This document shows, one piece after another, positions 30,816-39,792 of a DNA stretch of 64,000 nucleotides; positions within the stretch are counted from its first letter, which is position 1; every line of letters begins with the position of its first letter. The notes below the pieces were generated by a model, which was given only the letters and a program-made list of their open reading frames with translations, was not told where the DNA came from and did not search any database. Source of the stretch: Geomicrobium sediminis. GTDB taxonomy: Bacteria; Bacillota; Bacilli; Bacillales; Marinococcaceae. The stretch covers positions 186,001 through 250,000 of the forward strand of contig NZ_JAFBEC010000003.1 of the NCBI RefSeq assembly GCF_016908595.1, written 5' to 3'. Position numbers and translations under genes: made by a program.

Positions 30816-31764
30816 AAGCAATCAACCTTTCTGATGGCCAGAACCCTTCTTCTTCGAGTAGGTCCATCAATTTGATCAAAAAGCGGTCACGACGATGTTC
30901 GAGGTCTTGTACAGGTACGGTGCCGCATTGCTCACTCGTTCCTTGGATAACTTTTTCACTTAATTCTTCCGTTAATTCTGGGGCAACAAGTCGCGTCCAT
31001 GGAAGCTTTAGTGCTGGGCCGAACTGCTCCAACATGTGACGCATGCCTTCATTTCCTCCAGCGAGGTGCAAGGTCATGAAAGGTCCCATCAGTGCCCAAC
31101 GAAGACCGGGTCCATAAACGATCGCTTTGTCGACTTCTTCGGTCGTTGCTACACCGTCGTTGACGATGTGCAGGCTTTCTCTCCAGAGAGCTTCCATCAA
31201 CCGGTCACCGATATGCCCATCAATTTCGCCACTCATCATCAGTGGTTTCATATTCATATGATCATATAGTTTTTGGGCTTTCTCCATGTAAGCACGGTCT
31301 GTCTGTTTCCCGCCAGCAATCTCAACGAGGGGGATCAAATAAACCGGGTTAAACGGATGTGCAACAATGACGCGTTCTGGATGGTGCTCGCAGGCTTCTT
31401 GAAGAACAGAAGGCATGTACCCTGACGTGCTTGATGCAATGATGGCATCCGGTTTTGTTGCCGCATCGACTTGTTTTAGTACGGATTTCTTTACATCTTC
31501 GCGCTCAGGGACGTTTTCTTGAATAAGATCCGCAGACTCAACCGCTTCTTCCAATGTTTCAAAGAACGTTAGATTGTCGAGCGTCGCTTCCTCGGAAGTT
31601 CCATATTCAGCGAGTGTTGGCCAAATATCGTTTAAGAGTGTTCTCGTTTTCTCTTCGGCACCTGGTGCTGGATCAAATGCGTGTACGCGGTGTCCATTAG
31701 CTAGAAAGCGAGCAATCCAGCCGTTACCAATTACACCAGTTCCGATTACTGCAAATGTCTTCAT
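30802..31764 (-). CDS. lcdH: L-carnitine 3-dehydrogenase
   Basis: This 320-residue member of the 3-hydroxyacyl-CoA dehydrogenase family has the Rossmann loop VIGTGVIGNGWIARF at the N-terminus, QENVPERED near residue 83, the catalytic-region STSGYMPS and AHPFNPVYLIPLVEI. Carnitine dehydrogenases oxidise L-carnitine to 3-dehydrocarnitine with NAD+. Co-occurrence with a BKACE enzyme and a hot-dog thioesterase in one operon distinguishes it from other hydroxyacyl dehydrogenases. GAGGTGGAAGT precedes the ATG. The product betaine would be kept as a compatible solute or used further. Confidence 0.88.
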   Translation of the reverse strand: MKTFAVIGTGVIGNGWIARFLANGHRVHAFDPAPGAEEKTRTLLNDIWPTLAEYGTSEEATLDNLTFFETLEEAVESADLIQENVPEREDVKKSVLKQVDAATKPDAIIASSTSGYMPSVLQEACEHHPERVIVAHPFNPVYLIPLVEIAGGKQTDRAYMEKAQKLYDHMNMKPLMMSGEIDGHIGDRLMEALWRESLHIVNDGVATTEEVDKAIVYGPGLRWALMGPFMTLHLAGGNEGMRHMLEQFGPALKLPWTRLVAPELTEELSEKVIQGTSEQCGTVPVQDLEHRRDRFLIKLMDLLEEEGFWPSERLIAYERK

Positions 31765-31774
31765 ACTTCCACCT

Positions 31775-32659
31775 CTATTGATTAAATGCTGTTAAGTTTA
31801 GATGTTGACGTGCTTCTGCTGGTGTCATTGGTTCCAGGTTCACGCTGTTTAGAACCGATACGGCTTTGTCGACGAGTTGTTCGTTCGAACCGAGTACACC
31901 TTTTTCGAGGTATAGGTTGTCTTCAAGACCAACACGAACATTTCCGCCAAGCAATGCAGATTGCGCAACCATAGGAAGTTGCATACGACCGATTCCAAAG
32001 GCAGACCAGTGAGCGCCTTCCACGATGCGTTTTCTCATGTAGTCTACGGTTTCTGCATCAGCATCGGCGCCCCAAGGAATCCCTAAGCAGAATTGGTACA
32101 TTGGCGTTCCTGCAATCAATCCTTCTGAGATTAGTTGATTCGCTAAACGAATGTGACCTGTATCAAAGATCTCCATCTCTGGTTTAACGCCGCTATCTTT
32201 TATGAGCTGTGCGTGCTCACGAAGCCATCCTGCAGGTCCGAAATACACCTCATCACCAAAGTTCAAGCTTCCACAGTCGAGTGTACAAATCTCTGGAAGT
32301 AGCTTGCCAACCGGCTCGTGGCGTTCTTTTGGCGTTTGGATATCCGTTCCAGGACCACCAGCGCTAGGAGTTTCAAGGCTTGGAACGAAATCGCCACCGC
32401 CACCAGCGGTAATGTTAATGATGACGTCAGTGTCCGCTTCACGGATACGCTCTACTGTTTCTCGAAACAATTCGACGTCATGGCTTAGTTTGCCTGTTTT
32501 AGGGTCGCGAACGTGAAGGTGTGCGATTGCAGCACCAGCTTTGGCAGACTCAATGGCAGAGTCTGCGATTTCTTTCGGTGTTACCGGTACGTGCTTGCTT
32601 TTATCCGCTGTATCTCCTGCACCGGTAAGGGCAGCCGTAATAATTCGTTTATTTTTCAT
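31775..32659 (-). CDS. Dehydrocarnitine cleavage enzyme (BKACE/DUF849 family)
   Basis: This 294-residue beta-keto acid cleavage enzyme starts at an ATG after AAGGAGGACAATCATC; the frame extends 19 codons upstream inside the regulator gene. The zinc-site AIAHLHVRDP near residue 45, the NITAGGGGDF stretch and the Glu-bearing PEMEIFDTGH are as in BKACE proteins. The reaction is 3-dehydrocarnitine plus acetyl-CoA giving betainyl-CoA and acetoacetate. The family has several substrates; carnitine is chosen because the next two genes supply and consume the expected intermediates. Confidence 0.87.
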   Translation of the reverse strand: MKNKRIITAALTGAGDTADKSKHVPVTPKEIADSAIESAKAGAAIAHLHVRDPKTGKLSHDVELFRETVERIREADTDVIINITAGGGGDFVPSLETPSAGGPGTDIQTPKERHEPVGKLLPEICTLDCGSLNFGDEVYFGPAGWLREHAQLIKDSGVKPEMEIFDTGHIRLANQLISEGLIAGTPMYQFCLGIPWGADADAETVDYMRKRIVEGAHWSAFGIGRMQLPMVAQSALLGGNVRVGLEDNLYLEKGVLGSNEQLVDKAVSVLNSVNLEPMTPAEARQHLNLTAFNQ

Positions 32660-33242
32660 GATGATTGTCCTCCTTTTGGTTGCCGTGAATCGGAACGTGA
32701 TCAAAGATCTTGCCACTTTCGAAGAAATCTACGAGACGGTCGATCCAGTTGTAATACGCTTGCCATGCATCAAGTTCATTGGATAGCGTTTCTATTCGTT
32801 CGACGATTTCCGTTGGGGTAGCGTCCGTAACAGAGTGACTCATCTGATCGACACGCTCTCGCAATCGTCGTTCAAGTGTCATGTTGCGTGAAACAACGTC
32901 TTTCCAATTCGTCGTAAACAAAGAGATGAACGTTTGCGCATAGTCGCTTTCCACATTGTAATGTTCTTTGCGACTTCCTTTGACGAATTCTTTTTCAGCA
33001 ATATTTAATGCAAGCATTTGGCGCATCACTTGGCTCATCCGTGTTTTACTCATGCCAGTTTCTTCGGCTAATGAATCGAGCGTCATCGCTTCACGATTCA
33101 TATAGATGATGCCAAGCAGTCTTCCGACGGTTGATGACACGCCGAATGTTTCCATGTTATCCGCAATGCGGTCTGTAATTTGATCTTCCGCAGATTGTAA
33201 TTCTTCAAGTAGTCGATCATTTGATAATGATTCCACGGACAT
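32649..33242 (-). CDS. GbsR-family (MarR-like) transcriptional repressor
   Basis: This 197-residue winged-helix protein starts at the ATG at 33242 (AAAAGGAGGC). The HTH is near residues 45-85 (MTLDSLAEETGMSKTRMSQ) and aromatic-rich helices follow (DAWQAYYNWIDRLVDFF), which could build a quaternary-ammonium cage as proposed for GbsR. B. subtilis GbsR and OpcR repress betaine synthesis and opu uptake genes and respond to choline. Here the gene heads the carnitine degradation operon and diverges from opuC, so it probably controls both, with carnitine or a relative as signal. It overlaps the next gene by 11 bases. Confidence 0.85.
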   Translation of the reverse strand: MSVESLSNDRLLEELQSAEDQITDRIADNMETFGVSSTVGRLLGIIYMNREAMTLDSLAEETGMSKTRMSQVMRQMLALNIAEKEFVKGSRKEHYNVESDYAQTFISLFTTNWKDVVSRNMTLERRLRERVDQMSHSVTDATPTEIVERIETLSNELDAWQAYYNWIDRLVDFFESGKIFDHVPIHGNQKEDNHHEK

Positions 33243-33321
33243 GCCTCCTTTTATCACTGTGACTAACTGTAACATTCCACAAATCATTTGCAAAAAAACA
33301 AGTAAGGTAGAAAAAAAGAGC

Positions 33322-33371
33322 AATTGCTAGCAATTCTAAGATATAACCTTGTGTAAACTTTGTAAAGTTTA
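33322..33371. promoter_or_regulatory. Two perfect palindromes between the repressor gene and opuC
   Basis: AATTGCTAGCAATT (33322-33335) and TAAACTTT-GT-AAAGTTTA (33354-33371) lie in the 244-base divergent gap, upstream of the opuCA gene. They are candidate operators for the GbsR-like protein; the longer one is the better candidate. Confidence 0.6.
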
Positions 33372-33486
33372 AATTGCACAGATTATACAAACTGTATCGC
33401 TTTTTTCAGACTTTAGTTTTTTAGGTACTTATTATTATACTGAGAAAGTTGCTAACGAAGCGCAACAATCGATGGAGGTGCTTGAT

Positions 33487-34635
33487 TTGCTAGAATTTAA
33501 GGAAGTTACGAAAACTTTTGAAGGCAGTAAAAAGCCTGCTGTTAATAAACTGAATCTATCTATTGAAAAGGGAGAGTTTGTTGTCTTTATCGGGCCGAGT
33601 GGTTGTGGGAAGACAACAACGATGAAAATGATTAATCGTCTTGTTGAACCGACTGACGGTCAAATTCTCGTAGAGGGTACGAACGTTTTAGAGCAAGATT
33701 CTGTTCAGTTACGCCGATCAATCGGTTACGTCATTCAACAAATCGGATTAATGCCACATATGACAGTAGGAGAGAACATTTCACTCGTCGGTTCTTTATT
33801 GAAATGGAGTAAAGAGAAACAACGAGAGCGAGCAAAAGAACTGATCTCCTTAGTTGATTTGCCTGAAGAATACTTAAACCGCTATCCCCATGAATTGAGT
33901 GGGGGACAGCAACAACGAATTGGTGTTCTTCGTGCACTTGCTGCCGATCCACCACTCATCTTAATGGATGAGCCGTTCGGAGCGCTTGACCCAATTACGC
34001 GTGACGGACTACAAGAGGAATTCAAGAAGCTACAAAAAGAAGTCGACAAAACAATCGTATTTGTCACTCATGATATGGATGAAGCGATCAAGCTTGCGGA
34101 CAAGATCGTCATTATGAATGCCGGTGAGATTGTCCAAGTCGGAAGTCCAGATGAGATTCTAAAACATCCGGCCAATGAGTTTGTGGAAGATTTCATCGGG
34201 AAAGACCGTTTGCTTCAAAGTAGACCAGATGTGACACGCGTCGAACAAATCATGAATGCAAACCCAATTACGGTAAAAGAAGAACGCACATTAAAAGAAG
34301 CAATACAAGTGATGCGTGACAATCGAGTCGATTCGCTCCTTGTTATTGATGAAATCGGTACGCTTAAAGGGTATATCGATATCGAAATGATTGACGCGCA
34401 GTATAAGAAACGCTCCTATGTCTATGAAGCGATGGATACCGAAGAATATTCTGTTCATAAAAGTGACTTACTCCGCGACACAATGTACCGCATGTTACGA
34501 CGTGGAAGTGCGTACGTTCCAGTTATCGAAGAAAACGATCGACTCGTTGGTATTGTGACGAGAGCCGCACTTGCCAATATGGTTTATGACACGATCTGGG
34601 GTGACGAAACAGCTGAAGTGGCCGCAGCGGATTAA
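33487..34635 (+). CDS. opuCA: Osmoprotectant ABC importer, ATP-binding subunit
   Basis: This 382-residue ATPase has Walker [12 protein letters not shown], signature LSGGQQQR and Walker [14 protein letters not shown], followed by a tandem CBS pair (about 250-375) that senses ionic strength or nucleotides in OpuCA/OpuA-type importers. The start is taken as the TTG at 33487, 5 bases after GGAGGTGC; the ATG at 33472 lies upstream of that site and would be untranslatable by it. OpuC imports betaine, carnitine and other compatible solutes. It is divergent from the carnitine degradation operon. Confidence 0.93.
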   Translation: MLEFKEVTKTFEGSKKPAVNKLNLSIEKGEFVVFIGPSGCGKTTTMKMINRLVEPTDGQILVEGTNVLEQDSVQLRRSIGYVIQQIGLMPHMTVGENISLVGSLLKWSKEKQRERAKELISLVDLPEEYLNRYPHELSGGQQQRIGVLRALAADPPLILMDEPFGALDPITRDGLQEEFKKLQKEVDKTIVFVTHDMDEAIKLADKIVIMNAGEIVQVGSPDEILKHPANEFVEDFIGKDRLLQSRPDVTRVEQIMNANPITVKEERTLKEAIQVMRDNRVDSLLVIDEIGTLKGYIDIEMIDAQYKKRSYVYEAMDTEEYSVHKSDLLRDTMYRMLRRGSAYVPVIEENDRLVGIVTRAALANMVYDTIWGDETAEVAAAD

Positions 34636-34649
34636 GGAGGGATAAGACG

Positions 34650-35297
34650 ATGGAAGCGATTATTACGACGTTATCTGCTTACGGATGGGACTTGCTTGAG
34701 AAAACAGGCGAGCACATGTTCATCTCATTAGCAGCGATTTTATTAGGCGTGAGTGTTGCCATCCCGGCAGGCATTTTACTCACGAGAATACCGAAAGTGG
34801 CAGACCGGATCATCTCATTTGTCGGCGTGTTGCAGACGGTTCCGAGTCTAGCCATTCTTGCATTTTTGATGCCGTTTTTAGGTGTTGGTATATTGCCAGC
34901 AATCATTGCTCTTTTTATCTATTCAGTACTTCCGATCCTAAGAAATACGTATACCGGTGTAATGGAAGTGGACAGTAGTTTGAAAGAAGCCGGAAGAGGT
35001 ATGGGAATGAGCAATTGGGAAACCGTTCGTAAGATTGAATTGCCCCTTGCTTTACCTGTCATTATGTCAGGGATTCGCTTTGCGACGGTGTACTTAATTG
35101 GTTGGGCTACGCTCGCAGCATTTATTGGTGGTGGAGGTTTAGGTGACCTCATTTTCGACGGATTAAACTTGTATCAACCAGAATTAATTATATTAGGTAC
35201 CATTCCAGCAACGCTCCTTGCATTGCTCGCAAATGGTGGCCTTTCACTCCTAGAAAAGAAACTGACGCCGGTTGCCATGAGAGGTGAGACTGCATGA
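34650..35297 (+). CDS. opuCB: Osmoprotectant ABC importer, permease
   Basis: This 215-residue inner-membrane permease has six helices and the EAA loop [23 protein letters not shown], the contact site for the ATPase. It is one of two paralogous permeases of the OpuC importer. AAGGAGGGATAAGACG lies ahead of the ATG. It is 14 bases downstream of opuCA and overlaps opuCC by 4 bases, so the four genes are tightly coupled. Confidence 0.93.
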   Translation: MEAIITTLSAYGWDLLEKTGEHMFISLAAILLGVSVAIPAGILLTRIPKVADRIISFVGVLQTVPSLAILAFLMPFLGVGILPAIIALFIYSVLPILRNTYTGVMEVDSSLKEAGRGMGMSNWETVRKIELPLALPVIMSGIRFATVYLIGWATLAAFIGGGGLGDLIFDGLNLYQPELIILGTIPATLLALLANGGLSLLEKKLTPVAMRGETA

Positions 35298-36202
35298 AAA
35301 AAATGATACCGACAGCGATGGCATCAGCGCTCGTTCTTTCGGGTTGTTCATTGCCAGGTCTTAGTGGACCCTCTGAACAAACGATCAGAATCGCAACGTT
35401 GGATACTATTGAGTCAGAAATATGGGGATACACCCTATCACATATGATCGAACATTATACCGATCTTGAAACAGAACTCGTCACGAACCTCGGATCAACG
35501 ATGGTCTTACACCAAGCGATGATGCAAGAAGAAGTTGATATTACAGCAACAAGGTATACCGGAACCGACATTGCAGGTGTCTTAAATTATGAAGATATTA
35601 CAGATCCAGATGAAGCGATGGAAATCGTCCAACAGGAGTTCGAAGAGAAGTTCGACCAAACGTGGGCAGAATCCTACGGATTTGATAACAGCTATACCGT
35701 CTCTGTTACAGAAGAGTTCGCTGAACGTGAAGGCATTGAGCACGTCGACGATTTAGAACCATTTGCAGATGAATTGAATTTCGGAGTCGATAATGCGTGG
35801 GTCAACCGTTCCGGTGATGGCTACGCAGCATTTACAGAAACGCATTTTGCCTTTGGTGATGTGTACCCGATGGCAATTGGTCTTGTCTATGAAGCCGCCG
35901 CTTCTGGAAACATGGATGCCGTACTCGGTTATTCTTCCGACGGCCGAATTGCAGCGTACGACTTAACTGTATTAGAAGATGATTTCTTTCCGCCATATGA
36001 CGCTTCACCTGTCGTACGAAATGAAGTACTTGATGATCATCCTGAAATCGAAGAGATCCTAGCGAAATTAAGTGATACAGTCACAACCGAAGACATGCAA
36101 GAAATGAACTATATGGGAGATGTTGAACTCGTTGGTCCTTCAACGATTGCCCGAGATTTTCTAGAAGAACACAATTACTTTGAAGATGGGGAGGATGAGT
36201 AA
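35294..36202 (+). CDS. opuCC: Osmoprotectant-binding lipoprotein
   Basis: This 302-residue protein has a lipobox VLSGCS near residue 19 and the OpuAC fold: [40 protein letters not shown] and TATRYTGTD, then the C-terminal [12 protein letters not shown]. The aromatic and Asp residues for the quaternary ammonium cage are in the expected regions. It is the extracellular receptor of OpuC, strongly acidic, consistent with a salt-adapted surface. Confidence 0.92.
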   Translation: MKKMIPTAMASALVLSGCSLPGLSGPSEQTIRIATLDTIESEIWGYTLSHMIEHYTDLETELVTNLGSTMVLHQAMMQEEVDITATRYTGTDIAGVLNYEDITDPDEAMEIVQQEFEEKFDQTWAESYGFDNSYTVSVTEEFAEREGIEHVDDLEPFADELNFGVDNAWVNRSGDGYAAFTETHFAFGDVYPMAIGLVYEAAASGNMDAVLGYSSDGRIAAYDLTVLEDDFFPPYDASPVVRNEVLDDHPEIEEILAKLSDTVTTEDMQEMNYMGDVELVGPSTIARDFLEEHNYFEDGEDE

Positions 36203-36849
36203 TGGAAACGTTTATCACGTATGTTTCACAAAACGGCTTTTACATTTGGGAAGAGTTTTATCGTCATTTTCTAATGGCAGCATACGGCGTTCTCTTCGCC
36301 TCCATCATCTCCATTCCCGTCGGTATCCTCATTGCTAGATACGGAAAACTAAGCTCATGGGTACTCACCTTCGGGAGTATTATTCAAACGATCCCCGTAC
36401 TCGGGTTCATGGCGATTACGATGGTTGCGATGGGATTAGGAACAACAACCGTCATTACGACCGTGTTCTTCTACTCATTACTTCCGATCATCCAGAACAC
36501 ATACGTCGGCATCAAAGGCGTTGATTCCACAGTAACGAGTGCAGCCTACGCCTCAGGGATGACAAGACTGCAATTGCTCACCAAAGTCGAGCTTCCCCTT
36601 GCTGTGAGCGTCATCATGGCAGGAATCCGTACCGCACTCGTCGTCGGAATCGGAATTGTCGCGATCGGTACGTTCGTCGGTGCCGGCGGACTCGGCGCCA
36701 TCATCGTCCGCGGTACGAACGCAACCGACGGAACAGCGATTATCCTCGCGGGTGCCATTCCAACCGCTTTGATGGCGATCGTCGCAGACCTCGTCATGGG
36801 TAAAATCGAGCGCAAGCTTAACCCAGTGAATAAAACAGCAACGGCATAA
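36202..36849 (+). CDS. opuCD: Osmoprotectant ABC importer, second permease
   Basis: This 215-residue permease is paralogous to opuCB: same six-helix layout and an EAA-type loop VTSAAYASGMTRLQLLTKVELP. Its ATG overlaps the opuCC stop by one base. It ends the operon before a hairpin terminator. Two different permeases with one ATPase are standard for OpuC. Confidence 0.92.
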   Translation: METFITYVSQNGFYIWEEFYRHFLMAAYGVLFASIISIPVGILIARYGKLSSWVLTFGSIIQTIPVLGFMAITMVAMGLGTTTVITTVFFYSLLPIIQNTYVGIKGVDSTVTSAAYASGMTRLQLLTKVELPLAVSVIMAGIRTALVVGIGIVAIGTFVGAGGLGAIIVRGTNATDGTAIILAGAIPTALMAIVADLVMGKIERKLNPVNKTATA

Positions 36850-36856
36850 GCGGTTT

Positions 36857-36907
36857 TTGAGCCATTTCCTGCCTCTTTCGAGAGCAGGGAGTGGCTCTTC
36901 TTTTTGG
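36857..36907 (+). terminator. Intrinsic terminator of opuC
   Basis: GAGCCATTTCCTGC..TTCG..GCAGGGAGTGGCTC hairpin and T-rich run. Confidence 0.85.
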
Positions 36908-36929
36908 ATTTTACGTGGAGTGGAGAGGG

Positions 36930-37237
36930 GTGTAGCAAGCGAAGCGGGTAGTGTAGCAAGCGAAGCGGGTAGTGTAGCAAGCGGAGCGGGTGGTGTAGCA
37001 AGCGGAGCAAGTGGTGTAGCAAGCGGAGCAGGTGGTATAGCAAGCGGGACGGGTAGTGTAGCAAGCGGAGCGGGTAGTGTAGCAAGCGGAGGCGGTGGTG
37101 TAGCAAGCGGGACGGGCGGTGTAGCAAGCGGGACGGGTAGTGTAGCAAGCGGAGCGGGTAGTGTAGCAATCGAAGCGGGTAGTGTAGCAAGCGGAGCAAG
37201 TGGTGTAGCAAGCGGAGCAGGTGGTGTAGCAAGAGCT
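36930..37237 (+). repeat. Second 21-bp minisatellite, about 15 copies
   Basis: Unit TGTAGCAAGCGGAGCGGGTAG with variants (GGACGGG, GAAGCGG, GGAGCAAGTGG). It lies in the 547-base gap between opuCD and the SEC-C gene. Like the repeat at 6341-6646 it lies downstream of an operon terminator and is 21 bases long, but the unit differs. Frames are open on both strands, with no ribosome-binding site; not taken as coding. Confidence 0.9.
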
Positions 37238-37396
37238 ATAATCGTATACTGTGTCGAGTGTATCTAGGCTAAACATTATCAAGTTTCTTGTCATGACCTT
37301 CTCCTAAGGAGATTCGTATTTTTATAACAGTTATATTAAAATGAATAAAAGATATATTAGCCCGTTATACTTTGAAAGCTTGAAAGGATCGATCGT

Positions 37397-38605
37397 GTGG
37401 ATAAGAAGACAAGTAAGCAGTTGGAGGAAGCTTTAATTAATGTGAGAGAACATCAAGAAATTTTAATGATGCAGGCGGAACAACGAATGTACAAGCAAGT
37501 CGAGTTTCCGATTACTTTTAAGGAATCGCTATTTAGGTTAACGAAGTCAGAAATGGATTACCTTCGAAATATGTATCAAATTACAGGAGTGAGTCAGCTA
37601 AATAAAACTAATTTAGTTGATGCATTGAGCAGTCCAATTCTTGATTCAATCGCATATTATTTTTCGATTTTGGACGAAGAACGCTATTCATTAATTCAAC
37701 GAGTGGCAAACAGTCGAAATGGAATTTCTGCGGACATAACTCACTATGAGGTTTTATCACTATTAGATTTTGGCATGATTTTCCCTGGTGAGGATGATCG
37801 AGGCAGAATCATCTTCATGCCAGAAGAAGTAAAGCAGATCTTTTTTGAGATAGATGGAAAGGAGCTTCAAAAAAGAATACAATTGAATACGGAGTGGATC
37901 CGTTTAACGAATGGCATGTTGCATTACTACGGTGTATTGTACATGCCTACATTAGTAATTTTTATTGAAGAGTATTCTACGTTCAATCACAAAAAAGACA
38001 CTGAACGTTATTTTGATGTAATGAATTTGTATATGCAATTGGAAGATCGGATAGAGTCAGAGCGATTTTATTTCTCTCACGTAGATGTAGAGGACATGGA
38101 CGAATTGATCGAAGAACAAGAGATGCGGCCGGAAATTGATTACTACAAATTTACTAAACAACAACTACTAAAAGCTTCAGCTGAAAACTACTTTGACCGA
38201 ACACCACAAATGAGAGAGTTTCTTGCTTATTTAAATAGAAATTATGATTTATCAAAACAAGAATTAGACGACCTTGGAATAGAAGTTACGTTAATTGTGA
38301 GAATCTCTAGAGATGTAAATGTTGTCGGGAAATATCTGGAAGAAGTTATTGAATTTCCTTCAATTGAGGTTTTGCGCGGGCTCATTGATCGATTAGTCGA
38401 GGTTTACAATCATACAAGGTCATGGATGCTAAAAGGTCATAGCCCAAACGAATTGAGTAGAAGAACAGAGCTCTTAAATGAAACACCTTCAGACGATCAA
38501 ACAAATGTCGTTTCTTTTGCATCGGGTACGAAAGTCGTTAGAAATGATCCGTGTCCATGCGGTAGTGGCAAAAAGTTTAAAAAATGTTGCCTCCGTTCTT
38601 CATAG
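37397..38605 (+). CDS. SEC-C motif protein of unknown function
   Basis: This 402-residue protein starts at GTG after GAAAGGATCGATC. It is mostly helical, with a C-terminal zinc-binding SEC-C motif (RNDPCPCGSGKKFKKCC) as in SecA. The rest resembles no family I recognise; acidic patches and many aromatic residues suggest a protein-binding scaffold. SEC-C proteins often act in protein quality control or stress responses. It is a single-gene unit. Confidence 0.82.
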   Translation: MDKKTSKQLEEALINVREHQEILMMQAEQRMYKQVEFPITFKESLFRLTKSEMDYLRNMYQITGVSQLNKTNLVDALSSPILDSIAYYFSILDEERYSLIQRVANSRNGISADITHYEVLSLLDFGMIFPGEDDRGRIIFMPEEVKQIFFEIDGKELQKRIQLNTEWIRLTNGMLHYYGVLYMPTLVIFIEEYSTFNHKKDTERYFDVMNLYMQLEDRIESERFYFSHVDVEDMDELIEEQEMRPEIDYYKFTKQQLLKASAENYFDRTPQMREFLAYLNRNYDLSKQELDDLGIEVTLIVRISRDVNVVGKYLEEVIEFPSIEVLRGLIDRLVEVYNHTRSWMLKGHSPNELSRRTELLNETPSDDQTNVVSFASGTKVVRNDPCPCGSGKKFKKCCLRSS

Positions 38606-38660
38606 ATGTGATTGGTTAATTTGTAAAGATTTAAATCCATGATAAAAAGGGGGGATCTTC

Positions 38661-39653
38661 ATGGCTTCTTCAAAAGATGTAGCAAAGCGAGCGGGGGTGT
38701 CGCAACCGACGGTATCGCGTGTAATTAATGGTTCGACGAACGTGAACAAAGAAACAATTGAAAAAGTTCAACGAGCGATGGAAGAGCTGAACTATCGTCC
38801 GAATTTAATTGCTCGTAGTTTGAAACAACAAAAGACGAAGTCGATCGCGTTAATTTCAGGTGCGTTGCACAATCCTTTTTTTGTTGACTCGACAACAACA
38901 ATCGTAAATGTGGCTAAGGCTCACGGATATCGGACGCTGGTTTACTTTGAGGAACAAGGAAACAATGAGGCGGTTTACGAAGAGGTCTTAAAGCAACAAG
39001 TCGATGGCATCGTATTATCGTCGATTTTTATTGATGATCCGGTCTATAGAGAATTGGAACACTCGAAAATTCCATTTGTTATGTTCAATCGCCGTCATCA
39101 GTTAGGTGGAAACTTTGTTGAAATTGACAATGAAAAGGCGGGAGTACTCGCCACCAATCATTTGCTAGAGCTTGGGCATTCTAAGGTTGCTTGGATTGGT
39201 GGACCGACGAATTGTTCAACGTTTCATGGTCGATTACTCGGTTATAAGAAAGCATTAGGAGGAATTGTGAAAGGGAACTGGATTAAAGAAACGAACACGA
39301 CCGAAGAAGCTGTGATCGATGCGGTTGATCAATTACTCGCTTTAGATGAACCACCTACGGCGATTTTTGCTGCGACGGATGCGATGGCTTTGAGTTGTCA
39401 AAGTTACCTTATGAACAAAGGGTATCGCATTCCTGAAGACATGAGCATTTGTGGTATGGACGACATTCCGATGAGCCGTCACGCCGCGATTCAGCTAACG
39501 ACCGTGACTCATGAAGCTTCGAAACCGATGGGTCAATATGCAGTTGAGCATCTCTTGCATTTAATCAACTCATCGAAAGAAGTGAAAGAGGATATGCAAG
39601 TTACATTGAGACCTAGGCTCATTGCAAGGCATTCAAGTGGTGTGAAAAACTAA
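38661..39653 (+). CDS. LacI-family transcriptional regulator
   Basis: This 330-residue protein has an N-terminal HTH and hinge (SKDVAKRAGVSQPTVSRVIN, then YRPNLIARSLK) and a periplasmic-binding-like effector domain (QVDGIVLSS, HLLELGHSKVAWIGG, STFHGRLLGYKKAL, GMDDIPMSRH). GGGGGGATCTTC precedes the ATG. The gene lies directly upstream of a HisD-like dehydrogenase whose 5' region has two identical perfect palindromes. It most likely represses that gene in the absence of a small-molecule inducer. Confidence 0.92.
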   Translation: MASSKDVAKRAGVSQPTVSRVINGSTNVNKETIEKVQRAMEELNYRPNLIARSLKQQKTKSIALISGALHNPFFVDSTTTIVNVAKAHGYRTLVYFEEQGNNEAVYEEVLKQQVDGIVLSSIFIDDPVYRELEHSKIPFVMFNRRHQLGGNFVEIDNEKAGVLATNHLLELGHSKVAWIGGPTNCSTFHGRLLGYKKALGGIVKGNWIKETNTTEEAVIDAVDQLLALDEPPTAIFAATDAMALSCQSYLMNKGYRIPEDMSICGMDDIPMSRHAAIQLTTVTHEASKPMGQYAVEHLLHLINSSKEVKEDMQVTLRPRLIARHSSGVKN

Positions 39654-39671
39654 AATTCTAATAATTGCGTT

Positions 39672-39771
39672 TGTAAGTGTTTACAAGAAAGCGTTATGAA
39701 GATATACTAACGCTAAGCGATAATGAATACGTATTCACGGATTTCTTTTCTCTTTTATGAATACGTATTCA
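39672..39771 (+). promoter_or_regulatory. Promoter, cre-like site and twin LacI operators of the HisD-like gene
   Basis: TTTACA (39680-39685), 17 bases and TATACT (39703-39708) form a promoter. TGTAAGTGTTTACA (39672-39685) overlaps the -35 and matches the catabolite-response consensus with one mismatch. Two copies of TGAATACGTATTCA (39724-39737 and 39758-39771), 34 bases apart, lie downstream of the start point. Confidence 0.8.
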
Positions 39772-39792
39772 TAAAATTAGGAGGCATAACTC

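Noticed and set aside
31775-32716. Longer start of the BKACE gene inside the regulator
   Set aside because: The extra 19 residues are in the overlap with the GbsR-like gene; AAGGAGGACAATCATC directly precedes the ATG at 32659.
36857-37267. Val-Ala-Ser-Gly-Ala-Gly repeat frame over the second minisatellite, and Cys-Tyr-Thr-Thr frames opposite
   Set aside because: It starts inside the opuC terminator hairpin without a Shine-Dalgarno site. Same artefact of a repeat period divisible by three.
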